Notes under the pieces: generated by a model | What the model saw: the letters and a program-made list of their open reading frames with translations, nothing else | Told to the model about the DNA's origin: nothing | Database searches by the model: none | Origin: Russula earlei | Taxonomy: Eukaryota; Basidiomycota; Agaricomycetes; Russulales; Russulaceae | Reading direction: 5' to 3' | Assembly (NCBI GenBank): GCA_025769875.1 | Contig: JAGFNK010000898.1 | Coordinates: 1-18,817 of the forward strand | DNA: 18,817 bases | Translations under genes and position numbers: made by a program | Shown here: one piece after another, positions 1 to 8,720 of the stretch | Layout of the letters: every line of letters starts with the position of its first letter | How positions within the stretch are numbered: the stretch's first letter is position 1

Positions 1-317
1 AAAGCCCCCAGTTGTAACAGTTGAGCCCTAAGCTTGACTTAGTTTGCCAATCCCAAACAGTTGACTCCTACCCCATCTGCAAAGCCCCTCTCATCTTGTT
101 GCCATACTCCAGAAGGATTTAATACTCCTTCCCCTCCACGAGTATTGCTTGCTTGACTCAAGCATATCTGCATTGGTAGGATGCGTTAATAGACGCGACC
201 ATTGATCTTATTTAAGGCACTTTGGAGCCTTAACATAAGTCGAGCTTCTATCACAGACATTGCTGTGAAAGCGAACCAGGAATAGGCAGGAAGCCTTAAG
301 ACTAGGATCTAGTCATC
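1..317 (+). other. Leader or LTR-derived region 5' of element 0 gag
   Basis: No convincing protein is encoded here. The stretch lies directly upstream of the + strand gag remnant, where the 5' LTR U5 and untranslated leader of a Gypsy element would be expected. A TATA-like TTATTTAAGG lies near 208-217. I could not fix an LTR end (a ...CA terminus followed by a tRNA-complementary primer-binding site), so the leader/LTR assignment rests on position only. Confidence 0.3.
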
Positions 318-2111
318 ATATGGTCAGCAACCTATGCTGAAGTAGTCAAGGGAGAGAATCTATACAGACCTCTCCACGACAAGAAGAAGGTGTACTACGT
401 GACTCTCGATGAGCAGCACGGTTGGACACACACATACTTCTGTAAAGACCCCTACTGTCATTGGCATAGACAGTGGTAAGCAGGCACACAAGTCCCAACT
501 CCCTAGGAAAGGCAGTGGCAAGCAGACAAACCAGAGATTGAAGGTGAACAGAGCATACACGTAAAGTTCAACCAGAAATCAAAGCAAAGAACCAAGTTTG
601 GTTGGTTCAAAGCTAGAGAGAGGGACGATCTACCCTCAGGAATCAAAGGGACTGCCATCTGGTGTTGGGCAGACCAGGAAGGACCTAACAGATACAAGGT
701 CCAATACAAAGGAAGCTACCTTCCTTGTGAATACATCAACGATCAGTGGTACTTTGTCGATTACCACAAAGGACGTCCCTACACAGAAGAGGACAAAGAC
801 ATTGATGAATATAAGGTTCTAGGTCTAGGAATTAAGACAGATCCTTATACTACTCATTGGGAACCCAGAAGCCCAGTAGTAGATGACCCAGCTCCATTAA
901 TACAAAAGTCATCAAGTGGAGAAACAGAGAAGTTGGACCCTCTGACTACTGATCAGAAAGCAGAAGCACCAGAAGTATTGGAGCTAGCTGAAAGACTAGA
1001 GCAGACAGTACACGTCTCGCCCATTGAACCAACAATTGTTGAAGAACCAGAAGAATCAGTTGAAATGGCCACCATTGCAGCGACGCAGACAGCCACCATT
1101 GCCACCCAGACAGCAGGTGGAAGAACAGGGCCCACCATTGTAATAAACCCTGGAGGCAGTCCACCTGGTGCAGGAGGACCACCGAGAGGTGGAGGAGTCC
1201 CCTTTGGACCTGCAGGTCCACCAGTACCAGGAGGAGGCCCACCTGGAGGAGGCCCTCCAGGAGGGGGACCACCTGCAGCACCTCCTGTAGGACCAGGGGT
1301 GAACCTGGCACCTCAGCTGGCACCAGGCCCCCATGGAGGCAATGGATCTCTGAAAGGAGACCCTCCTGAAGTCTTCAAAGGAGACAGGAAGAAGACAAAG
1401 TACTTCGTCCAGGATTTCAATCTATGGAATCGGCTTAACAGTGACAACCCAACCATGACTATTCCAATGAAGCGAGTAGCCCTAGCTCTCACCTACATCA
1501 AAGGAGAGAAGGTGCATGAATGGGTGGTCAACCAAACGAACCTGGTAGAAGCAAAAAGAAATGGGGACCCACCGTCTCCCTATGCACCTGTGCAGCTGGA
1601 TCCAGCTGACATGCTCTTTTGGACCAAATTTGTGGATGACTTCTTCAGAGAATTCAAAGACACCACAGAGCCTGAAGACGCTTTCATGGAGCTACAACAA
1701 TTGTCCATGTCTAAAGCAGCATCGCTGGATGATTATACCAGCAAATTCCTTGTTCTGCTCAGTAAAGCAGGATGGGACCAGAATTCACCAGGAGCAGTCG
1801 AAGCCTATAAGGCTGGACTAATCACCTGGCTGGTGTGACAAATCTACAATCAACCAGTCAGAGACATACAGTACCTGCCATCAATGATCTGCGAGCATGG
1901 ATCAATGCTGCTAGGGAAGAACAGGCCAGAGACCAGCTTATTAAAGCTAATATTGGATCTGGAGGTGGATCGTTGACCACCAGGGAGAATCGCATGAAAT
2001 CCCTACAGGCTGGGAAAAGGCAAAACCAAAAAGACCCAAATGCTATGGAAGTGGACTCGGTATCCACTGATGCAGCAAGGACCAAGTGACGTCCTCCTCT
2101 GACAGAGGAGA
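318..2111 (+). pseudogene. gag: Truncated Ty3/Gypsy gag pseudogene (element 0)
   Basis: Gag forms the particle that packages retrotransposon RNA. One frame reads from about 318 to about 1875, then shifts to the frame that ends at 2089. It aligns by eye with the - strand gag at 8721-10242: both share an N-terminal part (LPCEYINDQW here, LPVEFINNRW there) and a core starting NGSL with FKGDRKKTK and YIKGEKVHEWV. Residues encoded at about 1120-1345 form a Gly/Pro-rich hinge of GGGPP-type repeats. No ATG starts the frame; an ATA at 318 sits where a start would fit. In-frame stops are TAA 477, TAG 504, TGA 1836 and TGA 2087, each one C-to-T change from Gln or Arg codons. Coding is cut at 2111 by an LTR, at the LTEE motif that in the other copy precedes the CCHC knuckle, so knuckle and pol are missing. 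The gag assignment is firm; the start is uncertain. Confidence 0.82.
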
Positions 2112-2681
2112 TGTTACGGCGTCGCGGCCGTAAGAGCGTTAGCTCAGGGTTCAATGGAGGCCAAGTCCCTGTGACTTGGTTCAAGGGTTCAGTGGGGGCT
2201 GGTTCAGAGAGACCGGATCAAAGGTTTAGCATCTCAAGGCTGAGTCAGGTAATGATTCAGTCTGTAGACAGAGTCGATCTTCTGGTTTCACAGAAGAGGA
2301 GGATGATGAGAGAGAAGCAGAGGAGGAAAAGGAACACAGAGGTTCCTTGTGACAAGCTCAAGTCAAGCAGAGTGTAAGCCAGCACAACACAAGTTGTGAT
2401 TGAGAGAGGATACAGAGTAAAAGGGATGCGACAGGAAATGGGACAAAGCTAAGCTTGGGGCATTCCCCAGCTTCTACAGGCGCTTAAATACTGTATGTAG
2501 CGAGGCTGTACAGTACTATAAGCAGAACAATAGATAAAAGTAGATCAATAGCAAAAGTAACTCAACAATAGGTGAAACACAATAAGTGAAACACAATAGA
2601 CGAAACACAATAGATGAAACACAATAGGGGATCACCATCAAGGGATGAAACCGTAACCGAAGAAAGGGGTAAACTACAACA
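2112..2681 (-). repeat. 3' LTR of element 1 (copy A)
   Basis: This 570-bp block starts TGTTACGG and ends ACTACAACA, so it has TG...CA termini on either strand, and it recurs in the same orientation at 10243-10825. A purine tract adjoins its right edge on the - strand, which makes it the 3' LTR of the - strand element. On the - strand a TATA-like TATTTAAG lies at 2483-2490. That would place U3 at about 2491-2681, including a 14-bp tandem repeat, and R-U5 at about 2112-2482. The left edge interrupts gag codons of element 0. The five bases left of it (GGAGA) do not match the bases right of copy B (GCCAT), so no target-site duplication is seen. Confidence 0.85.
2571..2626. repeat. 14-bp tandem repeat in LTR copy A (4 units)
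   Basis: Four head-to-tail units of the form GGTGAAACACAATA differ only in their first three bases. They lie in the presumed U3, where repeated short units often act as enhancers in LTR elements; that role is inference. The other LTR has five units. Confidence 0.85.
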
Positions 2682-2695
2682 TCATGCCCCCCTCA
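2682..2695 (-). other. Polypurine tract of element 1
   Basis: Read on the - strand, GAGGGGGGCATGA directly precedes the LTR terminus TGTTGTAG. A G-rich purine run abutting the 3' LTR is the usual plus-strand primer in Gypsy elements. It fixes both the strand of element 1 and the inner edge of its 3' LTR. Confidence 0.75.
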
Positions 2696-2711
2696 TGCTT
2701 AGTTTTCCAAA

Positions 2712-4337
2712 CTAATCGGTTTCAGGGCCTGATTTGCGGAGTTCATCGCCTTCAACTTCTGGCCACGCGCTCTGGGGTCCCATTGCCCTAGGACAGGAAC
2801 CTCAGTAGCTCCGATGGGTCCTTCTGAGGATGCAATCCGCCTGCCCGCTACAGTTGGTGTGGGGTCTGTTGCAATCCTTGTTCCAATGCCCTCTGGTGCT
2901 GCAATGTTTGCAGATGTGTTGTCATTTCTGGAGTTGGTGTCGCTGCACCTTGGTCATACGTGCGGGGGTAAGAGGGGTGTTGGGAGTACTAGCGTCGTCG
3001 GAATACATCTGAGGGAAGTGGGAGGGTGAGCCCATAGGGGCGTCATTCTGAGACTGGTCAACGACACGAGGGAGGTATTCGAGAGGAGGAGTCAGGGAGA
3101 GGGAGGGGCGAGTGGGTAGTGGAGGAGAAGAAGTGGGTGGTTCTTTTGATTCCTCAATTTTGTCATAGCTCCCTGCCAGTGAGTAGTAAGGTCCAGTATC
3201 ATGGGTGAGACCCCCATCCGACATTAGGTTGTCGAGCTGGTGACGAACTCAGACGGAAGTGTTGTTGGCTCGAAGTCGACTGCGGATGGTGGCGGTTTCT
3301 TTGGTGTGGGCCTGTATCTCATGAAGTCGATCAGCAAGTTGTCCCTGAAGGATGCTCAAGGCCCCTTGGATAGAGGCATGCTTGCCCTCCAAGATTTTTA
3401 ACTGAAAGGAGGCGGTGCGGAGACGGTAGATGTCAGCAAGAGCACCAGGGTCATGAAGGTTTTCAAGGGCTTGGGCGGCATCGAAGTGAAAAGGGTGGTC
3501 CTCAATTAAGAGGCGGAGATCAGAGGCGGTCACGGAAGGGTGGGGGGCAGAGACCACAGGTCAGGGCGATGAGCTTTTCCCCATATGCGGGCTCCCCTCG
3601 TCCCATAGTTCCTAGAAGCATGGGCTCGTCGTTGTATAGGGCGAATGCGTAAGTACGGCAAAAGGCGTTTTCGTCCATTAACATGAATGTAGAAAGGAGG
3701 AACATGCATGTAGGGTTCGTAAACGAACCAAGGGTGGCCAGGGTGAGTGGGGTCTGCTTCAGTCAGGGTGGGTGAAGGGGTTCCCTCGCTGGATGGCGAG
3801 TGGGTTGAGGGTGGCGGCGAGGTCCTGGAGTTCAGTTTCCTCTGGGACGATGAAGGTGCGCTGGTCGATGATGTGTTGAATGACCTCGGGTGAGAGGGGT
3901 TCTTGTTTGATGGTAGGGGAAGGAGTGAGAATAGGTAGAGGAGACGAGTTGGGAGCGGGAGATGACATAGGAGTATTGTAAGTGGAGGTAGCGTGTTCGT
4001 GATGCCAGGCCGACCACTCTGAAGGAGTGGGGGTATTTATGGAAGCTGATCGTACGATGTGATTCCATACTAGATCCGTAAGTACTGCCCTTCGTATGGA
4101 TAAATGAAACTCTGAAAAACGGGGGTCCATCATGAGAAGTTGAAAGCCGCGGAAGTTGTCATGAACCATTCCCCGGAGAGGGCCCTTGAAGGACCCTTTC
4201 TTATAGGATGGAAACCCAGCCTCTATGGTGTCACCCTGTTCACACGAGCAAAAGGGGTGAGTAGAGGTGTCCACAATATTGCGCGCGCATTGTTGCGCGA
4301 GCAATTCTCGGCACAATCGACATACAGCAAGCTCCAC
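2712..4337 (-). pseudogene. Post-integrase third ORF of element 1 with C-terminal CCHC zinc knuckle
   Basis: I do not recognise a named family. Reading leftward, the main frame runs 4337-3759, moves to a second frame over about 3760-3556, returns, and ends at TAG 2712, giving about 540 codons. In-frame TGA codons at 3249, 2922 and 2802 each fit a lost Arg CGA. Visible parts are: an N-terminal Cys cluster (CRLC, then CSC about 20 residues on); a globular part with DPRFSEFHLS; a Pro/Ser-rich linker (about 3950-3850); a helical, probably coiled-coil segment (about 3450-3260); a second Pro/Ser-rich linker (about 3140-2960); and a zinc knuckle CKHCSTRGHWNKDC (CX2CX4HX4C) at 2871-2912, followed by further Cys and His. 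There is no signal peptide or membrane segment, so it is not env-like. It sits between the pol end and the 3' LTR. Its true start is unclear: a TAA directly precedes 4337 in frame, and the segment 4337-3759 may belong to an insertion. Confidence 0.65.
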
Positions 4338-5024
4338 TTAAAGGCAACCCTTCTAACAACAAAAGACAGTATTAGGGCCTTCCTAAGGACCCTTTGGAAC
4401 GACCCTAGAAACTCTACAATAGGTACTAACCTAGTATCAAAGGCCCTACAACGCATTATTAGACCAACTCTAATAACTATAGAATGAACTATAAGGCAAC
4501 ACTAAGGACCTTAATAGAAGTATTAGGGTCGACTCTAAGGACCCTAATAGAACTATATAAGGGCCTTATAAGATAACACTATTCCCTAACCAAACTACAA
4601 GTCCTCAAATGACCAGCCCTAAACTAACTAACAGGAAATGAATCAGGTGCTTGCACGTGCACTAAAGCAGTAAACACATGGACAATGGAAGCTCTTACTC
4701 ATCAAGAGAAGCTTCTTACTCAGCAGCTTACTGAGCATGACTGAGCATGCTCAGTAAGCAGTCCTCCGACTTCTTACTCATCACTCTATTGTGCTTGATA
4801 ACAAGGTTATGACTTGTTCCCTATTTAGCAGTCCTCTTGTAGTATATAAGTGCTCAATAAAGTAGCGGACAGTCCTCAGACTGTCCATTTGTTTACGACA
4901 CTCTCCATCCCTGGGATACTCCTTTAAGGACCATCCCCTTGTGACTATCCTGGCCTCTTCCCTGCGTGATTGTTCTACTCTCACAGTAACAGTACCTCTC
5001 TGGTATTTGTTGCTTCTCTGGATT
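4338..5024. other. Non-coding stretch with inverted repeats between pol and ORF3
   Basis: I see no credible gene. The left part (about 4350-4620) is AT-rich and repeats CTAAGGACC three times (near 4383, 4502, 4535). It also holds a 10-bp inverted repeat, TATTAGGGTC (4521-4530) with GACCCTAATA (4540-4549). The right part carries the hairpin and promoter-like signals listed separately. Confidence 0.5.
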
Positions 5025-5106
5025 CTACTCCTTGCCCACACGGTCTTGGACGCCTTTCGACTCGTCTCCGAGCTTATCCCTCGCTCTTGAACTGGATAGT
5101 TCAACA
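4681..5106 (+). repeat. Possible solo LTR or LTR fragment
   Basis: In the + direction this stretch has LTR-like order: a perfect hairpin, a TATA box (TATATAAG, 4843-4850), a poly(A) signal (AATAAA, 4856-4861), then a U5-like tail ending TTCAACA at 5106, so its complement starts TGTTGAAC. It differs from both LTR families in the window. The left edge is not resolved, and no matching second copy is visible. Part of the terminal region is also read as the tail of the element 1 pol frame, as expected if an insertion interrupted pol near 5107. Confidence 0.35.
4726..4759. repeat. Perfect 14-bp hairpin
   Basis: GCTTACTGAGCATG (4726-4739) and its exact complement CATGCTCAGTAAGC (4746-4759) flank the 6-base loop ACTGAG. 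The neighbouring sequence repeats CTTACTCA three times (near 4694, 4715, 4773). Confidence 0.9.
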
Positions 5107-6845
5107 GTGAGTCTTGACAGAAGTTGCCAGGGGAGAGAATTCCGGAAAAAAGTTGTTCCCTGGCAGGTTATGTTAAAGATGGTGTGTCCACGGTTGGGGA
5201 TAGTAGGATCATTTACTGAATAGGAAGGGGGGTTATGAGAATTAATTCGAGGGAGTAAGGTACGTTGATGTATCGTAAGGTTTTGAAATCGGTCTTCTAG
5301 GTCATCCAGGCTTTCATCTGAGTGATGTGATTCTGTGGGGTCAAGATCAGAGAGAGACATGGTACGGAGTTTGGTGGGCTGTCCCAGGTGGAACATGGTG
5401 ATGGCATCTTGAGCGTTTTTAAGGTTAGAGAGGGGTTCCCACGTGTCTTCGGCTGCAGAGTACCCCTTCCATCGAACCCTGTATTGGAGTCGATTTTTAT
5501 GGATTCGTTGGGCGGTGATTTTTTCGACTTCATATTCTCCCATCAGGAGATCAGGTGGTGGTTCGGAGAAGTTTGGTCCGTGCTCGGCTGTTTCTGTGAC
5601 TGGAGATAGAAGGGAGGCATGAAACACATTATGGATGTTCCACTGGGGGGGAAGTTGTAGTTGATAGGCGACGTGGGAGATTCTCTTGGTGATGGTAAAG
5701 GGTCCGAACTGTTTGGGGTGGAACTTATGAAACTGATGAGGGGTCTTTAGGTTAGTGCCTTCTAGCCAAACCTTTTGTCCCTCCTCGAAACCTTTGAACT
5801 TAGTTTCTTTGACCCAGTTGTTTTGTGTTCTTCTCATTGTTTCTTGTGCCGACTCCCTCATATCTTTTAGCGCTTGGAGTCATTCTTGGATTCCGGGGAA
5901 TCTGGACTTGAGTTGGGTACCAAGTCCTTGAGGGTTAAAACTGATGAGGAGTTCGTATGGGGTTCTCTTAGTGGTAGTAGATTTGTGGGCGTTGAAATGA
6001 TATTGGGCTATGGGGAGCCAGTGTGCCCATTCTTCTTGCTTCTCTCCTGTGTAGATGCGCAGGTACATTTCTAAGGTCTGATTAGTTCTTTCTGATTGTC
6101 CATCAGTTTGGGGGTGGTATGCTGTGCTTAGGTTTTGGTTGATTCCGAGGATTTGGGAGACCTCTTGAAACAGGTTGGAGGTGAAACGAGAGTCACGGTC
6201 GGAGATGATTTTGGAGGGAACTCCGGTCCATGGGAAAGCGTATCGTAAGAATAGTTTTGCCATCTGTAGGGTTCCCATATCTTTTCGGCAAGGTATGAAT
6301 ATGGCCGCTTTAGTGGAGTCATGGTCAGTAATGGTCATGATGGCGTTGTTTCCTTCTGATGGTGGAAGGTCGATGATCCAATCAATGGCGATAGTTTGGA
6401 AAGGTTTTTGAAATTCCGTGGGGATGGGGTAAATTGGGGGGCGAGTCGGGTGCGTGGAAGACTTGTTGGTTTGACAGGTGGCACAGCCCCGAATGTAGTC
6501 CCTGATGAAGTAGGCCATTTTGGGCCACCAGAAGGATTCTTGAATTGAGTATAAGGTTCGGGCATTCCCCGTATGTCCACCAAGGATGCTGTCATGATAG
6601 GTGTGTAAAAGTTTTTGTAAGAGGGGTTCTTGATATGGTACCACCAATTTTCCATCTTTGAATAGTACATCTTCTTCCTCTTGAAGGTTGTGTTTGACCT
6701 TCCACATGAGAAGATCTGATCTTCGCTTTCTCTGTTCGGTTAGTACTTGTTCATAGAGATCTTCCGTGTGAAGTGAACGAATAAAAAGTTTGTCCGGTAG
6801 TGCAGTGATGTTCTGGTTATCTCCCGATCCGTCATTGTGGTCAGG
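5025..6845 (-). pseudogene. pol: Integrase and chromodomain part of element 1 pol
   Basis: Integrase inserts the cDNA into the genome. The frame runs from the end of RNase H through an HHCC zinc domain (HTYHD, GHTG, CATC), a catalytic core with Asp in AIDWIIDLP, Asp in SDRDSRF and Glu in DGQSERTNQ (the DDE triad), and a GPF-type C-terminal module (KQFGPF). It ends in a chromodomain whose YRVRWKGY and TWEPLSNL are diagnostic. The chromodomain places the element among the chromoviruses and would tether integration to marked chromatin. One in-frame stop, TGA at 5880, fits a CGA Arg; otherwise the frame is open from just after TGA 6846 to TAG 5025. A tail of roughly 130 residues follows the chromodomain; its last part, beyond about 5107, may be inserted LTR-like DNA rather than original pol. 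Confidence 0.9.
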
Positions 6846-8357
6846 TCATCGTGAGAGGGCGTCTGCACGATTGGAGACTCCGGGTTTGTGGTGAATTTTG
6901 AAGTGGTAATCTGCGAGAGTTGAGATGTATCCAGCAATCCTTCGGTTGATCTTGTGGGGGAGTCGATAGTGAGCCAAGTTAGCATGGTCTGTAAAATCTT
7001 GACGGGGTGTTTAGTTCCGACTAATAGGTATCGCCAGTGTTGGAGTGCGAGGATCAGAGCCAGGAACTCCCTATCCCAAACCGGGTAGTTCCTTTCTGCT
7101 TCATTGAACGCATGTGACATATTTCCGATCATTTTTCTTTTTCCCCTCTGGTCCTTTTGGAAAAGGATTGCTCCGGTGGCAAATTGTGAAGCGTCAGTTT
7201 CTAATTCATATGGGAGGTCAGGGGTTGGCCGTGTATAGTTCAGGGTCATCACAGACTGCCGATATCAAGGTTTCCAAAGCTATGGTTGCTTCTGGGGTCC
7301 AGAGGAAGGGGGTTCCTTTCTTGATTGTGGAAAAAATGGGGCGAGCTATTTTTGCAAAGTCTCGGATAAAAGGTCGTTGGTAATTGAGGGCGCCCATGAT
7401 TTGTTGTACCTGTTTCAGGTTGTTGGGAGGTCTCGGCCAGCTTTTGAGGCCATCCATTTTGACGGGATCAATTTTGAGGGTTCCTTGATTAATTCGGAAG
7501 CCCAGGAAGTCAATTTCTTCTTGTTCAAAGGCGCACTTAGATGCCTTTAAGAAATAAGAGTCCCTTTCGAGAAGGTCAAGGAATTCGTGTGTAATTTGTC
7601 AGTGAAGGTGTTCCTCTCCTGAGTTTGTGGCTATTGCCACGTCGTCTAGGTAGTTGCAGGTGTTTTTGGGGTACTTTAGAAGCCAGGGTCAGAGGGTGTG
7701 GTTCATTGCTCGTTGGAAAGCTGCTGGGGCATTGGTAAAGCCAAAGCCCATTACCATGGGGATAAAGGTGCCAAACTGGGTTTTGAAGGCACCCTTGTGT
7801 CGGTCTTCTGGGTGGATCAAGATGTTGTTGTAGCCAGCTCTGACATCGAATTTGCTGAAGGTGGTTTTGACCCTTAATTTGTGTAATTGTTCTTCCATGT
7901 TTGGTAAGGCATGGTAGTCAGGGACTGTGGCATTATTAAGTTTTCGGTAATCTACTACCATTCGTGGGGCGGTGCCATCCTTTTTCTGGACAAAGAAGAC
8001 AGGGGATACGAAGTCCGAAACACCATCTTTGATGAAACCTTTGGCTAGGTCTCCTTGTATTTGTCTTGACGATTCTTGTTTTTCAGTTTGGGGGAGTGGG
8101 TAAGTTCGACAATCGAGGAACTTGGGAGCATCTGGTTTTAGGATGATTCTGAAGTCGAGTTCTCCTCGACTGGGTGGGAGTCGTTTGGCTGCTTCTTCTG
8201 AGAAGACTTTCTGGTGTCGTGAGTATTCCGGGGGAATGGTGGTTGTCCTTATTTGTGAAATCCGGATTCTTGGTGGTTTGGTTAAGGGGACAGGGGTGAG
8301 AAGGACCCCTACGTGGTTTCTTAGATGGCCGGTGCTCCAGTTGACAAGGGGGGTCAA
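6846..8357 (-). pseudogene. pol: Reverse transcriptase and RNase H part of element 1 pol
   Basis: This part would copy the element RNA into DNA and degrade the RNA strand. RT motifs in order are FFVQKKDG, FDVRAGYNNI (first catalytic Asp), GFTNAPAAFQRAM and YLDD (second and third Asp, codons 7641-7652). RNase H follows with ETDAS, WDREFLAL, FTDHAN and NRADALSR, so the acidic catalytic residues are all present. Damage: TGA at 7689, 7599 and 6846, all fitting CGA; and two compensating single-base shifts near 7240 and 7005 that put the RNase H start in another frame between them. The upstream junction with protease is shifted within a run of six C at about 8351-8356. Confidence 0.9.
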
Positions 8358-8719
8358 TTGCTTTTAGGAAAGGATAGCCGAGAATCATTCTATCTTCTCC
8401 TAAGTTTGTAACGTAGAAGGTGAGGAGTCATGTGGTGGGGCCATGTTGCACAGCCATATGAGCATAATGGGTTAGTGCTCCTCCCTGGTTATTGGTACCA
8501 TCCACGTTAATGATGGGTCTGGGGATCCTGAGGGTTCAGAGTGGAATCTGTAATTTTTCCATGATTCCTTGACTGATGAAATTTTCTGTTGCTCCACTGT
8601 CGAGGAGCGCTTGTCCAGTCTTTCCATTGGTTGTTAGCATAAAAGGAACTTTCATTGAGTTTTCTTTATGGTTGACAATGGTATCTATTTGGGCCTCTGT
8701 GCCGACTGTCGCACTTTGG
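8358..8719 (-). pseudogene. pol: Retropepsin-like protease part of element 1 pol
   Basis: This is an aspartic protease that would cut Gag-Pol. The active site is LLDSGATENF (DSG codons 8593-8601), followed about 80 residues later by the flap-distal motif MILGYPFLKAIDP. The usual Ile/Leu-Leu-Gly near the C-end of retropepsins is represented by ILG. TGA at 8536 and 8428 interrupt it; both sit where Arg CGA fits. The frame is -1 relative to the gag frame, whose TAG is at 8721-8723. I see no classical slippery heptamer there, only a TTTTC run, so the link could be a programmed shift or later damage. The frame changes again at the run of C before the RT part. Confidence 0.85.
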
Positions 8720-8720
8720 C

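Noticed and set aside
476..506. GTAAGC...CTAG as an intron removing both early stops of element 0 gag
   Set aside because: It is only 31 bases long, shorter than usual fungal introns, and removing it would break the frame that is open on both sides. Two C-to-T stops explain the data more simply.
946..1334. Antisense ORFs opposite the element 0 gag
   Set aside because: They are shadows of the GC-rich Gly/Pro repeat on the other strand, with low-complexity Leu/Val/Trp strings and no motif.
2111..2377. + strand ORF in LTR copy A, with a related one at 10242-10481 in copy B
   Set aside because: Both are fragments of the LTR itself. The two copies diverge without sign of protein constraint, and no domain is visible.
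2571..2626. Short regular repeats as a CRISPR array
   Set aside because: Units are 14 bp, contiguous and without spacers, and lie inside an LTR of a eukaryotic element.
2712..4337. Third ORF as an env-like glycoprotein gene
   Set aside because: Position fits, but there is no signal peptide, no transmembrane segment and no furin-like site. The C-terminal CCHC knuckle points to nucleic-acid binding instead.
4140..4487. + strand ORF of 115 codons
   Set aside because: It is antisense to the better supported third ORF and runs into the inverted-repeat DNA; no motif is seen.
4781..5104. - strand ORF of 107 codons in the LTR-like region
   Set aside because: It overlaps the TATA box and poly(A) signal on the other strand, has no recognisable domain, and uses a non-ATG-led frame distinct from pol.
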